A DNA stretch of 64,000 nucleotides from Paramacrobiotus metropolitanus (taxonomy: Eukaryota > Tardigrada > Eutardigrada > Parachela > Macrobiotidae), in the NCBI RefSeq assembly GCF_019649055.1, contig NW_026570285.1, forward strand, positions 124,001-188,000, written 5' to 3'. How positions within the stretch are numbered: position 1 is the first letter of the stretch; every line of letters starts with the position of its first letter. Both the position numbers and the translations under genes were made by a program. A model generated the notes under the pieces. That model searched no databases. It was given only the letters and a program-made list of their open reading frames with translations, and was not told where the DNA came from. Below, piece after piece: positions 20,140 through 31,269 of the stretch.

Positions 20140-21185
20140 TCACAGTTGTTGCCTGTCAGTGCTGTCACCGGCACACGGTTAATCTGGATAATTAATTTCA
20201 TGTTTTATTATTAATATACGGGCACCGAAATGCGTAATTCGTACTTGCAGGATAAGAACGTTCTCATTGATAAAATTTGTTCCGCTTTAGAAAAACAGTA
20301 TATAAATTGAATATGTTAAAATACCAGTTAGAACAATTCAGATAAAAAGTGGACCAAAATTGGAAAAAATAAATTAGAGAAAATTATAAATAAATTATAT
20401 AAAAATTATGTACAGTATAATGTATATTTATTATAAGTCCTGTGAAATACTGTAGCCAGTAGGCCCCGTACGGTACTAGCAGCAGGGCAACACTCAATGC
20501 TGCAGTGCCGCAAAACGCCGATCGCTGTCCGCTGAAAGTTTGCTGGCATTTTTACAAGATGATAGCAAAATTTCTATTTAATTTCATTTCATAAATCAAC
20601 GCGCAATGCCATAGTTGAAGTTATTGTGTCAGTTGGAAAGTCGGCGTTGTTGTCTATGCAAAAATTGCATAGAGAACATTTACTTCTGTATTAATTCTTA
20701 CTGCTGTATCGAGCCGCCATTAAGCTCCATATCAGCATTCAGCGGTACGTTTTCTTCGAGTACATTGCAGTCTAACTCACTACATGCCCTACACTATGTA
20801 GGATCTCTCACTGCTGACAAACTTGATCTCTTTGCTTAAGGTACCTAGCTTGAAATCGGTGCGGGACAATTTTAAATTTGAATCTTCATATATAATTTGC
20901 CTCTGTTTAATTTTTGTTAGAATCCGCGCTAAAGCAACAAATTCCACTACTAGATCGCTGTAAATTCTGTAATTAAATGATTTTAGTGGCTTTCAGTAAA
21001 TTCTTAACCAGCAAAGTTGAGCAAACAGAATTACCAATACTCTGTACATGTCCGGTCGGTTGACAAGATGAGTGCTAGATCATTTCAGGTTTGTACGTTT
21101 AATAATCTTACAGAAATCGTCTGGTCTGGTTCCGGTTCTGGTTCTGGTCAGAAATCGTGGGTTTAATATCGTCCGGTTCTATTAA
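20140..21185. other. Intergenic, nothing recognised
   Basis: Short CTGGTTCCGGTT-type repeat at 21120-21148. No supported gene. From about 21190 the sequence is the 3' flank shared with the other Ig gene. Confidence 0.4.
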
Positions 21186-21432
21186 TATATTTATTATACA
21201 TTTATCATACAGAACTCATTTCATACAGAAAAAAGCACTGGAAGGTAACTTAAATACCATCAACCGAGGCACGCGCTATGTCAGTTTCCAAAAATTAAAG
21301 CTCTGCCTATTCCAGAGAAGAAAAAATCTTAGCTCCAACAAAACTCCCAGACTCTTCCAGAGTACAAAAATAAAACTGCCAAAAACACAGCTGCATACGC
21401 AGCTGCTAAACCGCTAGCCTATCAATATTGGC

Positions 21433-22758
21433 TCAAATCACGTGCAAGTAAGCTTCTTGCACAATCCATTCGTCCAAACGATCGTTAATGCGCAACCAGC
21501 ATTCGTACAGACCGGCGTCTTCATACGTAACGCTGTCGAAGCTCATCGTCGCGTTGCACAGACAGGGCTCCGTCACACCCAGCGTAAAGTCTCCATCAAA
21601 ACCAGCCGGTTTGTGGGTTTTACCCTTCATCTCCGGGATAGAGTCGACCAGTAGGAGAAAGCTCCCTTTGCGCCAGAGAAAGCGGGTCATAAGGCGCCCT
21701 GGTAGGAAATCGAAGCGTACCGGGCAGACCATTGACGCTGGATGGCCGTATCGCGCGGTGACGTTCTTCATTGGTGGATTGAAGACGTTGTGACGGAATA
21801 AGGTCGCGCTGACCCAGTAGCGATGCGTCACCACCAGCTGGCTGCCGTTGGAATGCAAGCACTCGTACAGACCGGTGTAGACGTAGGAGAAGTTCTCTAA
21901 GGCGATGGAAAACGCAGCAGTTACCAAATCGTACTCGGGCACAAGCCACCGGCGTGGTATCTGACGGTTCCCGGCAGTGGCGGCAATGAATTCTTTCGTA
22001 CAGTTGCAGCAATAATTCACTTCATTGTGCGGTTCCTTGTTTATGCCGTCCGCGGGAACAGCGACCAGAATTCCGTTGTATGTGAATGCCGGCGGAATCG
22101 CGATGTGGGATACCTGTAAACTACCGACAATTTTACTAATAAGCTAAATTTTACTAATAAGCTAACTGCACAGCAGACGGCTCGAATTCATGTGATGTGT
22201 CGAATGATTCACTAATAAGCTTGATCGCAACGACAAAATGAATGTTCAGTAATTGCGACAAAACAAAACCGGTCTGTTCAGTCGAAAAATTGCTTTCATC
22301 AGCTCAGTGCGCTGATTGATTCTTGGCTTCTACGGTAGAAACTACAATTGTTCAATTTGGCCTCTCCTTATCGAAGCACGGGCATATCGAATTACTGCTA
22401 AATAAGGCTGTCGCTATCAAACATTCGTGCACGACGCTTGGTAAGTAACTGCGTCCTGAACCCTGAGTCGAGACAAGCTGATGGATGTTGGAAGCCTTTA
22501 ATGTCCTATACACACCTGCGTGTTTTTGGTGTTGTGGCTGTTGTTGCAGGGAATGAGCAGTGTGCCGCCTTCTGGCGCTCGAATGATCTCAGTGTTCGGC
22601 GGAAAATCCGCGGTGGGATACCCTTCGGAAGAGGGGCCCCGGCCATAGTCCTGCAGGTACATGGTCCCCGTGCCATTACGCTGCTTCGCATCATTCAGTA
22701 TTTGATTTACTACGACAAACAAATGATATGATTCATATGGAACATTGTGAAAACGCAT
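21433..22758 (-). CDS. Secreted two-domain Ig-like protein (copy 2)
   Basis: Exons (minus) 22758-22516 and 22113-21433, joined in frame at CAG|GTGTGT and TTTACAG|GTATCC. This is the same intron position and phase as copy 1. The protein is strongly similar to copy 1 throughout: TMYLQDYGRGPSS, APEGGTLLIPCNNSHNT, IPPAFTYNGILV, VYTGLYECLHSNGSQ, FRHNVFNPPMKNV, YEDAGLYECWLRINDRLDEW, ending YLHVI. Here the frame has a normal ATG (MRFHNVPYES) at 22758, but no signal peptide follows, so an upstream exon is likely. Copy 2 has three extra residues (AATAGN region) relative to copy 1. The two genes lie tail to tail, about 6.4 kb apart. Confidence 0.8.
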
Positions 22759-22759
22759 T

Positions 22760-24805
22760 GGAGGATCGCAAATGCGTAACAGTCAACCGATCTTTCAGCG
22801 CTTCATCCCATCGGCTTCTCTCATCTACAGATTGTACCAAGCAAGACTTAGCGGGTATTTTCTAAAGAATACAAAAGTTCCTGATTTAATGTCAGCTATA
22901 GTTCTTCTGTTTTTATTCTGCTTCCTGGCCCTCAAGAACAGTATTTTCACGACCACAATCACACAAAGCTTCCGCATGGTAAATCAAATTACAGTACGAT
23001 CGAGCTTGATTAAGTTGGTCGTCGACTCAGGATAAAAAACTTGGATAAAATAATTTTAGCAGGTTTTTCCGGTTATTATCCGTTGATATTTGAAAAGCTG
23101 AAAACGGTAAACCATAACGGTAAACCATTTTCAAGACCTGGCTGCTGATGCAGCGTCACTCACTGACATCAGGTGTGTTACACAATGCGGAGAGACTGGT
23201 TTTGATCTTATAGCGGTTAAAGAAGCCTTTTAGCATGAGACCCTACAGGGTAATCAGCTGATGGTGGGCAAAGCAGCAAACCATGACTGCCAAACCATCT
23301 TTTCTTTATTTCTTGATACCCTTACTAAAAAGTTCCATCCAGTGCCTACCCGGTAGCAAGACAAGTTCATGCTTTTTTGACTCAAGCGAAGGCTCGACGT
23401 AGCGATGCTGCAGGTGTTAAGTCCTCATATTCCACTACTGCACGACGCAGAAGACTGCAAAAGATGTCCCACCTAAACCGCAGATAGCTTACGTTTTGCG
23501 GCATTGAGTCCTTCTTGTACCGGACAAGTGTGACTGGCTGAGAACAGGCTCCAGCACTGGCTCCAGCACGACAAGCCCAGCAGCCGCAAGAAAACAGCCC
23601 ATGATCGAGGATTAAACTGGTATCAAACAGGTATGGACATTTAAATGATAAAGATATAAAAGAATAAAAACTGAAACGTGGGGTATATAATCGTACAACA
23701 ACGTCGGAAAAATCCCTCTGGCAGGAATCAAGATTCGTTGCAATGCCGTTCCCGAAAGGAATGCTTTCTTCATACGCTTGTCGAAGCTAGAAGTAAACAA
23801 GGGCAGTGGCCAGAAACAAAATGACATAATTATGTACGAGCCAGATAATTTCCGAAAATATTTTCGGCAAATTTGCCGAATGCTTGTTTCGGCAGCGGTC
23901 ATTCCGCATGCGATTAAACAATGTCAGCTACGACTACGAGTACAATTTTGTCCAGATTTCCCACAATTTTTTCAGCCAGCAATGCCAGCCGAAATATCTT
24001 CCACAGCCAACAATACTGACGTTGATCCGAAGGCTGGCGGAACATCCAAGTTTCTGCTGCAGCTTGGTTTTTGCTTGGAAATTGCACTTATAGTAAGTAT
24101 TACAAAGAAGTTTTAATATCTCGCCGTTAGCAGGCATGGATTAGTTATGATCACGTATATTTATATAGTGATTTCCTTATTTTCTTGTTCCGCTCGGATA
24201 AAGTCGCAGAATTCAGGTGAGGTGGTATGCATTATTGCCTTACCAGAACCTTTGCTTCTTTCTCGTCGATTTAAGATTTTTGATGGTGTATAGGTTTGTG
24301 CTGTCTTTCCTTTTTTAATCGTTACTACAGTACTACGGTGCGCGTTGCATTACTGTTAATTTATAAATGTTTGGAATGGTACAGTATATTAGTTAGTCTT
24401 TCTGGCTGCTGATGTCAATCTCTGGCGTCGTACTTCGAAGATAGGCATTTCCAACGTGTTTCTGCAATACTTGTATCGACAGGATAATCGCGTAAGACAA
24501 CACGTTGTAATAAACCCAATGAACGGATTAAGCGTAAGAATGTGAAGTATGTACATAACAGCATTTCCGGCAGTGTTGCATGGTTACGAACTTACGATGT
24601 ACACTTCTACGAGTATACGTACGTATACTACGTTGTTAGCAGAGTACAGACAACGATTCCGGAAGTAATGTGGACGATCGAACGTTCTTTTACCGTGTTT
24701 TTGTAAGTTTTTTTACCAGTATATCAGCCTTCTTTCAGGCATGAGTGTCATTGTTGTTTTTTCGAACAGCTCACTGCAAGTCTGCAAGTACTAGTTAGGT
24801 ACAGT
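22760..24805. other. Unrecognised region between the Ig and protease-homologue genes
   Basis: No domain recognised. The frames at 22772-23035 and 23778-24116 contain hydrophobic stretches but no start/splice context that I can support. Confidence 0.35.
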
Positions 24806-24808
24806 ACC

Positions 24809-27800
24809 ATGCACTGCATGTTGTCTTTTCTCTGCCTTCTTGGCCTCGTGTATGATTCGCACTGCATGTTTTGGCGGAAACTCACCCGCGAACAATGGGA
24901 TGCACTCATCAGCCAATCCACAACCGGCACTGGATCCCACCTTAACACCAACCGGCTGCAAAATAACTTCCGTTTTTTCCCGGAAAAGACGGCGCTACGA
25001 GCTACCATCACTAAAGCGTGTGGACTTCCAGGCGGAAACAATCCCGACCCTTTTGGATTATCCGCGCAGTTCACCACAAAAGGCAACAAGATTTCGGATA
25101 TGGAGATACCGGGAAAGGAAGGAGCTCTAGGAGCAATTCGTCGTAGATGGCATTTGGGAGAAACAGCGCCGGCCCCGAGAATTGTCGGAGGAGCGGATAC
25201 CAGCACAGCCGTTGCTTGTTGGCAGGTAACGAACGTGAACACAAAACTATAACGCCAACAAACCGTACACTGAATGCAACGTTATTGCGTGAAAATATGT
25301 ACACGTAATTTCTACCGTATCAGCACGGCGACAACCATTAATTCACGGGTTACGCCAAACTCCATACTACGGCGGCATCGCCACACTAGTTATGCTTTAT
25401 ATGCATTTGGCATGGCTGATGCATGCCAAATATCGGTTCAGATTATACAGTAAATTATCCATATATGAACTATAAAATGTTAACCCTTCTCCTTTATAAT
25501 TACCCTAATACTGAAAAGATCATTTGTCGTTGTGATAGACGTAGTGCAGTGGCGATCGTTACAACTCGTAATGAAACTTTTGCGCTAAATACCGTAATTA
25601 TCGAATTTGAAGCCCCCCCAAAATACAAGCCCCCCCCGTAATTAGAGCCCACCCTAAGGTCGTTTGAAAGTTATAAGCCTTCCCCCCCCCCCGAAACAGA
25701 GGCCCATGGGCTTAATTAAATACCGTAAAGCCCATATTAAAAAATGCCAAAAAGCTGGTTTGAAAAATTGAATCCCCCTCCCTAAATACAAGCCTATGCC
25801 CGTAATTGGAGCCCACCCCGTGGGTCATTTGAAATATTTGTAACCCTGGGCTTCTAATTCGATAATTATGGTACATGCTAAGTGTACCTTTACGGTAAAT
25901 ATTACGGGACAAGCTTTGTGCAGTCGCTTTCGGTACGGTTTTAAGCTGTTTTTCTGATCGTTTTCCTTCTGCCGTATTTCGGCGAAACTGAGCATACAAT
26001 GCCGATAGTATGGGTGCATGATTTCAAAAATGCATTGCAGGCGTTCATTATGCCGAACACAGCAAGCGCAGCTGAAAGTATACGAGGACATTTGGGTGCT
26101 GTGAACATACCCTGCACGATTAGGCTGCGATGAACAGCCGGCTAAATTAATGGCAGTCGATTGCCTCAACCGTGTATGCCATCCTGGGCGGCAAACCAGC
26201 CCGTAATGTTATTGGTCGCATCCACGGATTTTAAACAGATTTTCTCCATAGACTGGTATGCTAACTTCAGATGCGTGTCATTCTTGATTTTGAAAATGAA
26301 ACTGTTCAAGTCATATACCAAACGGCAGAAAATTATTTTCACGATTTTTGACACCAAACAAGTTGCAGTTTATGGCGAAAGACAAGTTATAGCTGTTTGA
26401 AGTTTCTCAGACACAGCATAGAATCGCCGCGTGGGACCCTTGATCGTGAATTGTATGCTAAGTCTACGAGAAAACTAAAATGGCTGTAACTTGTTTCATT
26501 TACCACAAACCACAACTTCTTTGGTCTCAAAATCGTGAAAATTAATTTTCTGTCGTTTGGTATATGACTTGAACAGTTTCACTTTCAAAATCAAGAATGA
26601 CACGCATCTGAAGTTAGCATGTAGTCTATGGAGAAAATCTGTTTTAAAATCCGTGGATGCGACTACTAACATTACGGGCTGGTTTTCAGCCGCCCAGATG
26701 GCATACACGGTTGAGGCAATCGATCATTAATTTAGCCGATTGTTCATCGCAGCCTAATCGTGCAGGGTACACAGCACCCAAATGTCCAGCGTACTATATA
26801 GATGCGGCGGTGTGATCATCGGCAGCCGAACCATCTTAACAGCCGCCCACTGCTTGCTGCATCGGACCACAAGGTAGAAGTGTCGAATTCCCGATATACC
26901 ATTAATCTGGAGAAATACTAAACTATTGCTAATAATTCTCCAGCGTTCCATTGCCGGTGAGTAGCATCCAGGTGGTCGTGGGTGCCGTGAACAGCGGCGC
27001 TCCGGCAACCAACGTCAACGATCCCACCGGTTGCGCCCAGACGTTCACCGCGGAATCACTCATTATACACCCGGCATACAACCACGAACTTAATGACAAC
27101 GACATCGCAATCATTACGCTGACGACGGCCATTAACGTCGATCAGAAACCATGCGCCTGCACACTGTGCTTCAGCGCACGCCAACCGACAGTCGGAGAGC
27201 AGTGCGCGGTGACAGGTGTCACGGTGTCTGCTCGATGTATGAAGCAACCACCCTTGGTGGCTGCTGGTATAGATTTCATGCATTTCCTCTGAAATTGATC
27301 AGTTTATTGCTTCCCTTTTCCCCTATTTTCTGTATTTTCCCCCTTTGGGCAATAAACTCTTCTTTTGTGGGAGACCCGTGGTCTTCCACATCCAGATTTA
27401 TCTGTATTTCGAGGGGGTGTTAGACCTTCCTCGTGACACAGGTTACGGCATAGAAATGGCTCTTTTGAATTTTACTGGTACGGCAAAAATGTCGCGGGCC
27501 AATTTTTGTGCCCCATTAATAACTTTGGGCGTCTTATTGTTGCAGTGCCTCGTCGAAATCCGGTGCCGTTGAAATGGGTTGCCCAAACCATTGTTAATCA
27601 GGGCGCCACGAACAAATGTCCGGCATTTCCAAACAGCGCAGGAGCAATCACCAATCTGACAATGAAGTTTTGTACACACGGTCCAGATGATCAAGGCCCG
27701 TGTCTTGGAGATGACGGTTGGTCTCTGGAGTTTTTTGCATTTTTATAACACCACGCGCAGTAATACCTCAGTAATACAATGATTCTTACTGTTTAAGTTA

Positions 27801-29385
27801 AGTTCAGTCGTTTAACGTCCGCACACAATCTGGGTAAGACCCAATCCGAGGCAGCAGACTCGTCATAATTAAAATACAACACAAAATATCGAACAACGAT
27901 AGGCAGAAAAAATAACACTCGTTCATATTTCCAACAACTGCACATGATCAGTATGATAAAACTTCTTAAGGGACTTCACTGTCTTCCAGTTAACATCATT
28001 TAAAGCCGTTTTAAATTTAGTCAAATTCCCGTAGGCTTCTGCCGGTAGGTATAAATCGTTCCATATCCTTGCCATCCGATAGGCGAAAGATTTATCCGAA
28101 GGTGGAAGTGTCAGACCGCAAAACGTCGTTATTCTAGAAAACTACTCTTTGTTATTCTACAAAACTCGGATGCGAATCTGAAAGTCAGATGCAGTGTTCA
28201 GAAACGCTGTTTATATGTTTAGGAAGTGCGCTAGTCTGCTGGGATCCGGCCAACAACGGCTACTATTTAGCAGGTCTCATTGCCATAGGCCCGGAACTTT
28301 GCGCCATAGGCTTGAGCGACTGGAGCGCCCAAAGCACTAAAGTAGCATTGTATTTGCAATGGATTGCTGACAATTCCGTATCCGGCGACGTCAACCTCCC
28401 CGCGAGCAGCATTGTCTCAACTCCAACCCCCGCCCCTTCCGAAACAACTAACAGCCCAATCACCGCCCCGGGCACGACCGAAGCATGCGGTATTCCCGGC
28501 AGCGGTCCGATTGATGCGTTCGGCATCGTCAGTCAAATGGAGTGTTGAAAGAAGTGATCCATTGAATGACCCGTATTTCGCAATCAAGAATCCTGTGTAA
28601 CTTTCTAAATGGCTCTAGTCAAAATTAATCGGATTTCGCTGCTAGTATAGGGACAAGTTGCTTATGGAACGGACTTGTATATACGCGTTGCTTATTTGCA
28701 GGTATCTTGACCTTGTCGAGCGCTATTGACCTGGCCACCAAACCGTGTGCGTGCGCCATATGTCTGACAAACCGAGTGCCCACCTTCAACGAAACGTGTA
28801 TCATGAGTGGTTACGGGACGGAGACCAACGGAAACCGTAAGTGACCAGTGTAATAATAGCTCCGGCAGTAATGTAATCCCTCGTCCGGTTTCCCTTTTTA
28901 GCCATTCGTAGTGCGGTACCCTTGAAATGGATTACGCAAAAAATCATCCCACAATCGAGCGTTTGCCCTAGATTCTGCTTCGGAAGTTCCTGTACCAATG
29001 TTAGCAACTACCTGTAAGATTTTATCATTTTGGCGGCAATCTATAGCAAACTACCGCTGCGGAGTTCGTAAGCGCTGGTGTCGCTTTCAGATGCAGCCAA
29101 GGTGCGACAGGCCAGGATCAGTGTATCGGTGACACTGGCGGCCCGTTGGCTTGCTACGATCCCACGCGTAACAACTATTATTTGGCCGGCGTTATTGCGT
29201 TCACCACGGAGACCTGCGGAGCCGGTCAAGGCGGACAGAGCGTGGAAGTGGCACTGTATTTGCCATGGATAGTGGCTAATGCCTGGCCGGGTGACGTTCA
29301 AGTAGAGGACAGTTCTGTTACAGTACCGACTGTTCCGTCAGTCGGAACGACCACATACTACAATTATGTATTTCTACAACAATAA
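24809..29385 (+). CDS. Secreted trypsin-fold protease homologue, damaged copy (SPH1)
   Basis: Exons: 24809-25225, about 26766-26873, 26944-27215, 27442-27477, 27546-27716, 28223-28548, 28702-28836, 28902-29013, 29091-29385. Signal peptide MHCMLSFLCLLGLVYDSHC, a propeptide, then RIVGGADTSTAVACWQ (activation-site form). LTAAHC keeps the catalytic His and DNDIAIITL the Asp. The serine site reads GDDG|GSALVC, so Ser195 is replaced by Asp: a non-catalytic homologue. A second trypsin-like domain is only partly present. Compared with SPH2, its first half is deleted after GIVSQMEC, which runs to a stop at 28548. The three last exons remain, with GDTGGPLACYD (Ser to Thr). No AG acceptor near exon 2 restores frame with exon 1, and the C-terminus is shifted. 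Probably a pseudogene or a truncated single-domain form. Confidence 0.75.
25592..25871. mobile_element. TA-flanked MITE with C-runs (280 bp)
   Basis: About 24-bp terminal inverted repeats (CCGTAATTATCGAATTTGAA... at the left, complement of CCATAATTATCGAATTAGAA... at the right) bounded by TA on both sides (25590-25591, 25872-25873). Internal C7-C11 runs and two copies of AAATACAAGCC...CGTAATT.GAGCCCACC. Sits in intron 1 of SPH1. Probably a Tc1/mariner-superfamily derivative. Confidence 0.75.
26086..26787. repeat. Long inverted repeat (about 315-bp arms) at the exon 2 boundary of SPH1
   Basis: Arms 26086-26400 and 26474-26787 are inverted copies with about 73 bp between them; similarity is high by eye. 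Shared blocks include CAGCACCCAAATGTCC, GCACGATTAGGCTGCGATGAACA and CAAGAATGACACGCATCTGA. The right arm extends into what should be the start of SPH1 exon 2. It is either a foldback transposon or an inverted local duplication. Confidence 0.85.
27216..27441 (+). mobile_element. Introner-like element: transposon that forms an intron
   Basis: 226 bp inserted inside a coding exon of SPH1. It begins GTGTCACG and its element part ends CGTGACAC (exact 8-bp inverted repeat, 27216-27223 and 27432-27439). The dinucleotide AG is duplicated at 27214-27215 and 27440-27441. Read as an intron it is GTGTCA...CACAG. Splicing gives GTGACA|GGTTAC, restoring A-V-T-G-Y-G, the exact sequence context of the uninterrupted paralogue at 44354-44366. 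Confidence 0.8.
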
Positions 29386-29399
29386 TATGGGCTAACAGA

Positions 29400-30085
29400 A
29401 GGAAAACAGGCAGTCACAGTCACAGATATAACCAAATGATCTGCAGCGGGTAGTTTATCCAGAAGTTGATTCAGCATTTATTCAGACTACTACAAATAAT
29501 TATGTCTGCATAGTACGTAATGTACTCTCTGTACGAGTATCTTTGTGAATTTCTGCGTTAACTTTTTTTATCCAGTTTAATATTCCGGTCGTTTGCTGCA
29601 TGTATTCCAATAATTCTATATTTATTGGAATTCCAATAATCAATAATCTGCATGTATTCCAATAATTCTTGTATTCCATTTACATATTCTATATTTTTTC
29701 CACTGTCTGCCTTTTAATGACATTGAACGTTTTCTATTCACCATCCACTTTGTACTTACACGTGATACGAGTACTTGTTAAATTTTAAAATCTGCTGAAT
29801 TGTCATTCGACAATCATGGTGTCCGACCCGAGATGCTTACACCAGTCTCGCCAATTGGTCATTCATCGCAAAATCCTCGTAAATAAACATTACAGCAGAC
29901 GTAACATATTCTGCGAATCCATGTAAAGGTCATTCAGACAGTGGGCATCTGTAATAAAAAAGACGAAAGTAGAAGCGCGCGGCATGATCTGTTTGTCAGA
30001 GCAGAAGGCTCTGCACTCAGGACAAAAGCCCCATCCGCCGTCTACCTGGTCTCAAGCTCACGCACAAATATCTTGATCTCAGCCA
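29400..30085. other. Intergenic with a short direct repeat
   Basis: CTGCATGTATTCCAATAATTC occurs twice (about 29597 and 29648), with an inverted TATTGGAATTCCAATA core between. No gene supported. Confidence 0.5.
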
Positions 30086-30089
30086 ACAA

Positions 30090-30165
30090 GCGATGGCACA
30101 GTGGCTGTGCTACGTGGAATGTGGATCACACTCGGTAGCCAGCGGTTCGATTCCGCTCCGTCGCC
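30090..30165 (+). tRNA. tRNA-like gene, anticodon unclear
   Basis: Acceptor stem GCGATGG/CCGTCGC (seven pairs, one wobble), A box TGGCACAGTGG, D stem CACA/TGTG, B box GGTTCGATTCC, a perfect 5-bp T stem AGCGG/CCGCT and a T5 terminator at 30167-30171. The anticodon arm is odd: the best stem is GAATG/CACTC with loop TGGATCA, which lacks U33, and extra bases sit before it. Confidence 0.62.
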
Positions 30166-30179
30166 ATTTTTCAGAATTT

Positions 30180-30690
30180 CCTAACATGAAATTCTTTCGC
30201 ACTTCATCTGGCCGCCCTCCCTTGGCTGAGATACCCACGGACAGCCGTGTTTATGGCAGCAACTGATATGTTATTTTAAATCGATTACGAGTAACGGTAT
30301 CATGGATTTAAGTCCTGAAAGACAGTCTTGAATTATAATTCTGTTTTTGACCGATTTGAACTACAAGTACAAATGTACAATTACCGCAAACATGCGATTT
30401 ATGGGCGTAAACTAACCATGGTCAGAGCAGGAAAGGCTACAGGTGTTAGTGCGCGCTGAAACAACTTGCATAATTACAGCCAAAATATTATTATATTAGT
30501 GCACGCGAAAATATAAAAGTGCAAGGAAAAAAATAAATAGATAGCCTGATATTTTCAGTGGTATTAGTCAACGACTAATAAAATTCCACGGTTATAACAT
30601 AGCCCGGTTGAAATGCTAGCTGTCGTAATAATTATGGAAGAAATCGGTAGAACAAGAACACAAATAACTCCCATTAAATTTACAGTTTAA
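30180..30690. other. Intergenic, nothing recognised
   Basis: No supported feature. Confidence 0.4.
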
Positions 30691-30694
30691 CACC

Positions 30695-31256
30695 TCACAT
30701 GAGGGTGCAGAAAGGCTTCTCGCGGTTGTCCCCATGTCGCACAAGCTCTTGCACTCTCATCCAGAAGCCTCTACCTTGGTTCGAGTGCGGTTGCTTAGTG
30801 ACGCCCCAGAGATAAATCCCGTGCGGCGAGCACACAATGTGCGGCCAAACGAGTCGGTTGAACAATAATTTCCTGGCCTTCTTAGGTAAACAGTCTTTCT
30901 TCATCTCGGTATAGTTTTCCGCACACGTGAACCCAAGCAGGAAGCACTGGCAATTTTTCTCTTGCATACTTGACATGCTTCAGAATTTGCAGAATATTTT
31001 GCATGAGCTTGTATATCGTAACTAATCAAAGGGTTCAAAGACGTACCCGGCATCGGCGTGCATAGAATCGGATTTCATCTGTCCGGCCACGAGCGAAATC
31101 TAGCACCCTCTTATCGTCCCAGTTAGTGCTACATAGACCAATGGCCTCCTTCACTACTGTACTGCGCCTAACTTTGATACGCGCTATGGAGTTGCTATGC
31201 AGGTTGGCTTTATCGCGGAAGAAGACGATTCCCGATGTTGTACCTCAGCAGGGCAC
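30695..31256 (-). pseudogene. LRAT-GTPase family, decayed GTPase half (copy C)
   Basis: From the 5' side (31256 downward) the minus strand reads TTSGIVFFRDKANLHSNSIA, then EAIGLCSTNWDDKRVLDFAR, matching TTPGIAFLRGEA and DIVGLCDTDWDVKRTLKF of the best copy. In another frame it reads KNCQCFLLGF, and the family C-terminus ends NREKPFCTLM at 30695. The DxxG aspartate is Glu, the P-loop and the LRAT half are absent, and a stop and a frameshift lie near 31030. It sits 1.3 kb after SPH1, convergent with it. The best copy sits after the third SPH copy in the same way. Confidence 0.7.
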
Positions 31257-31269
31257 ATTTTCCGGGTGT

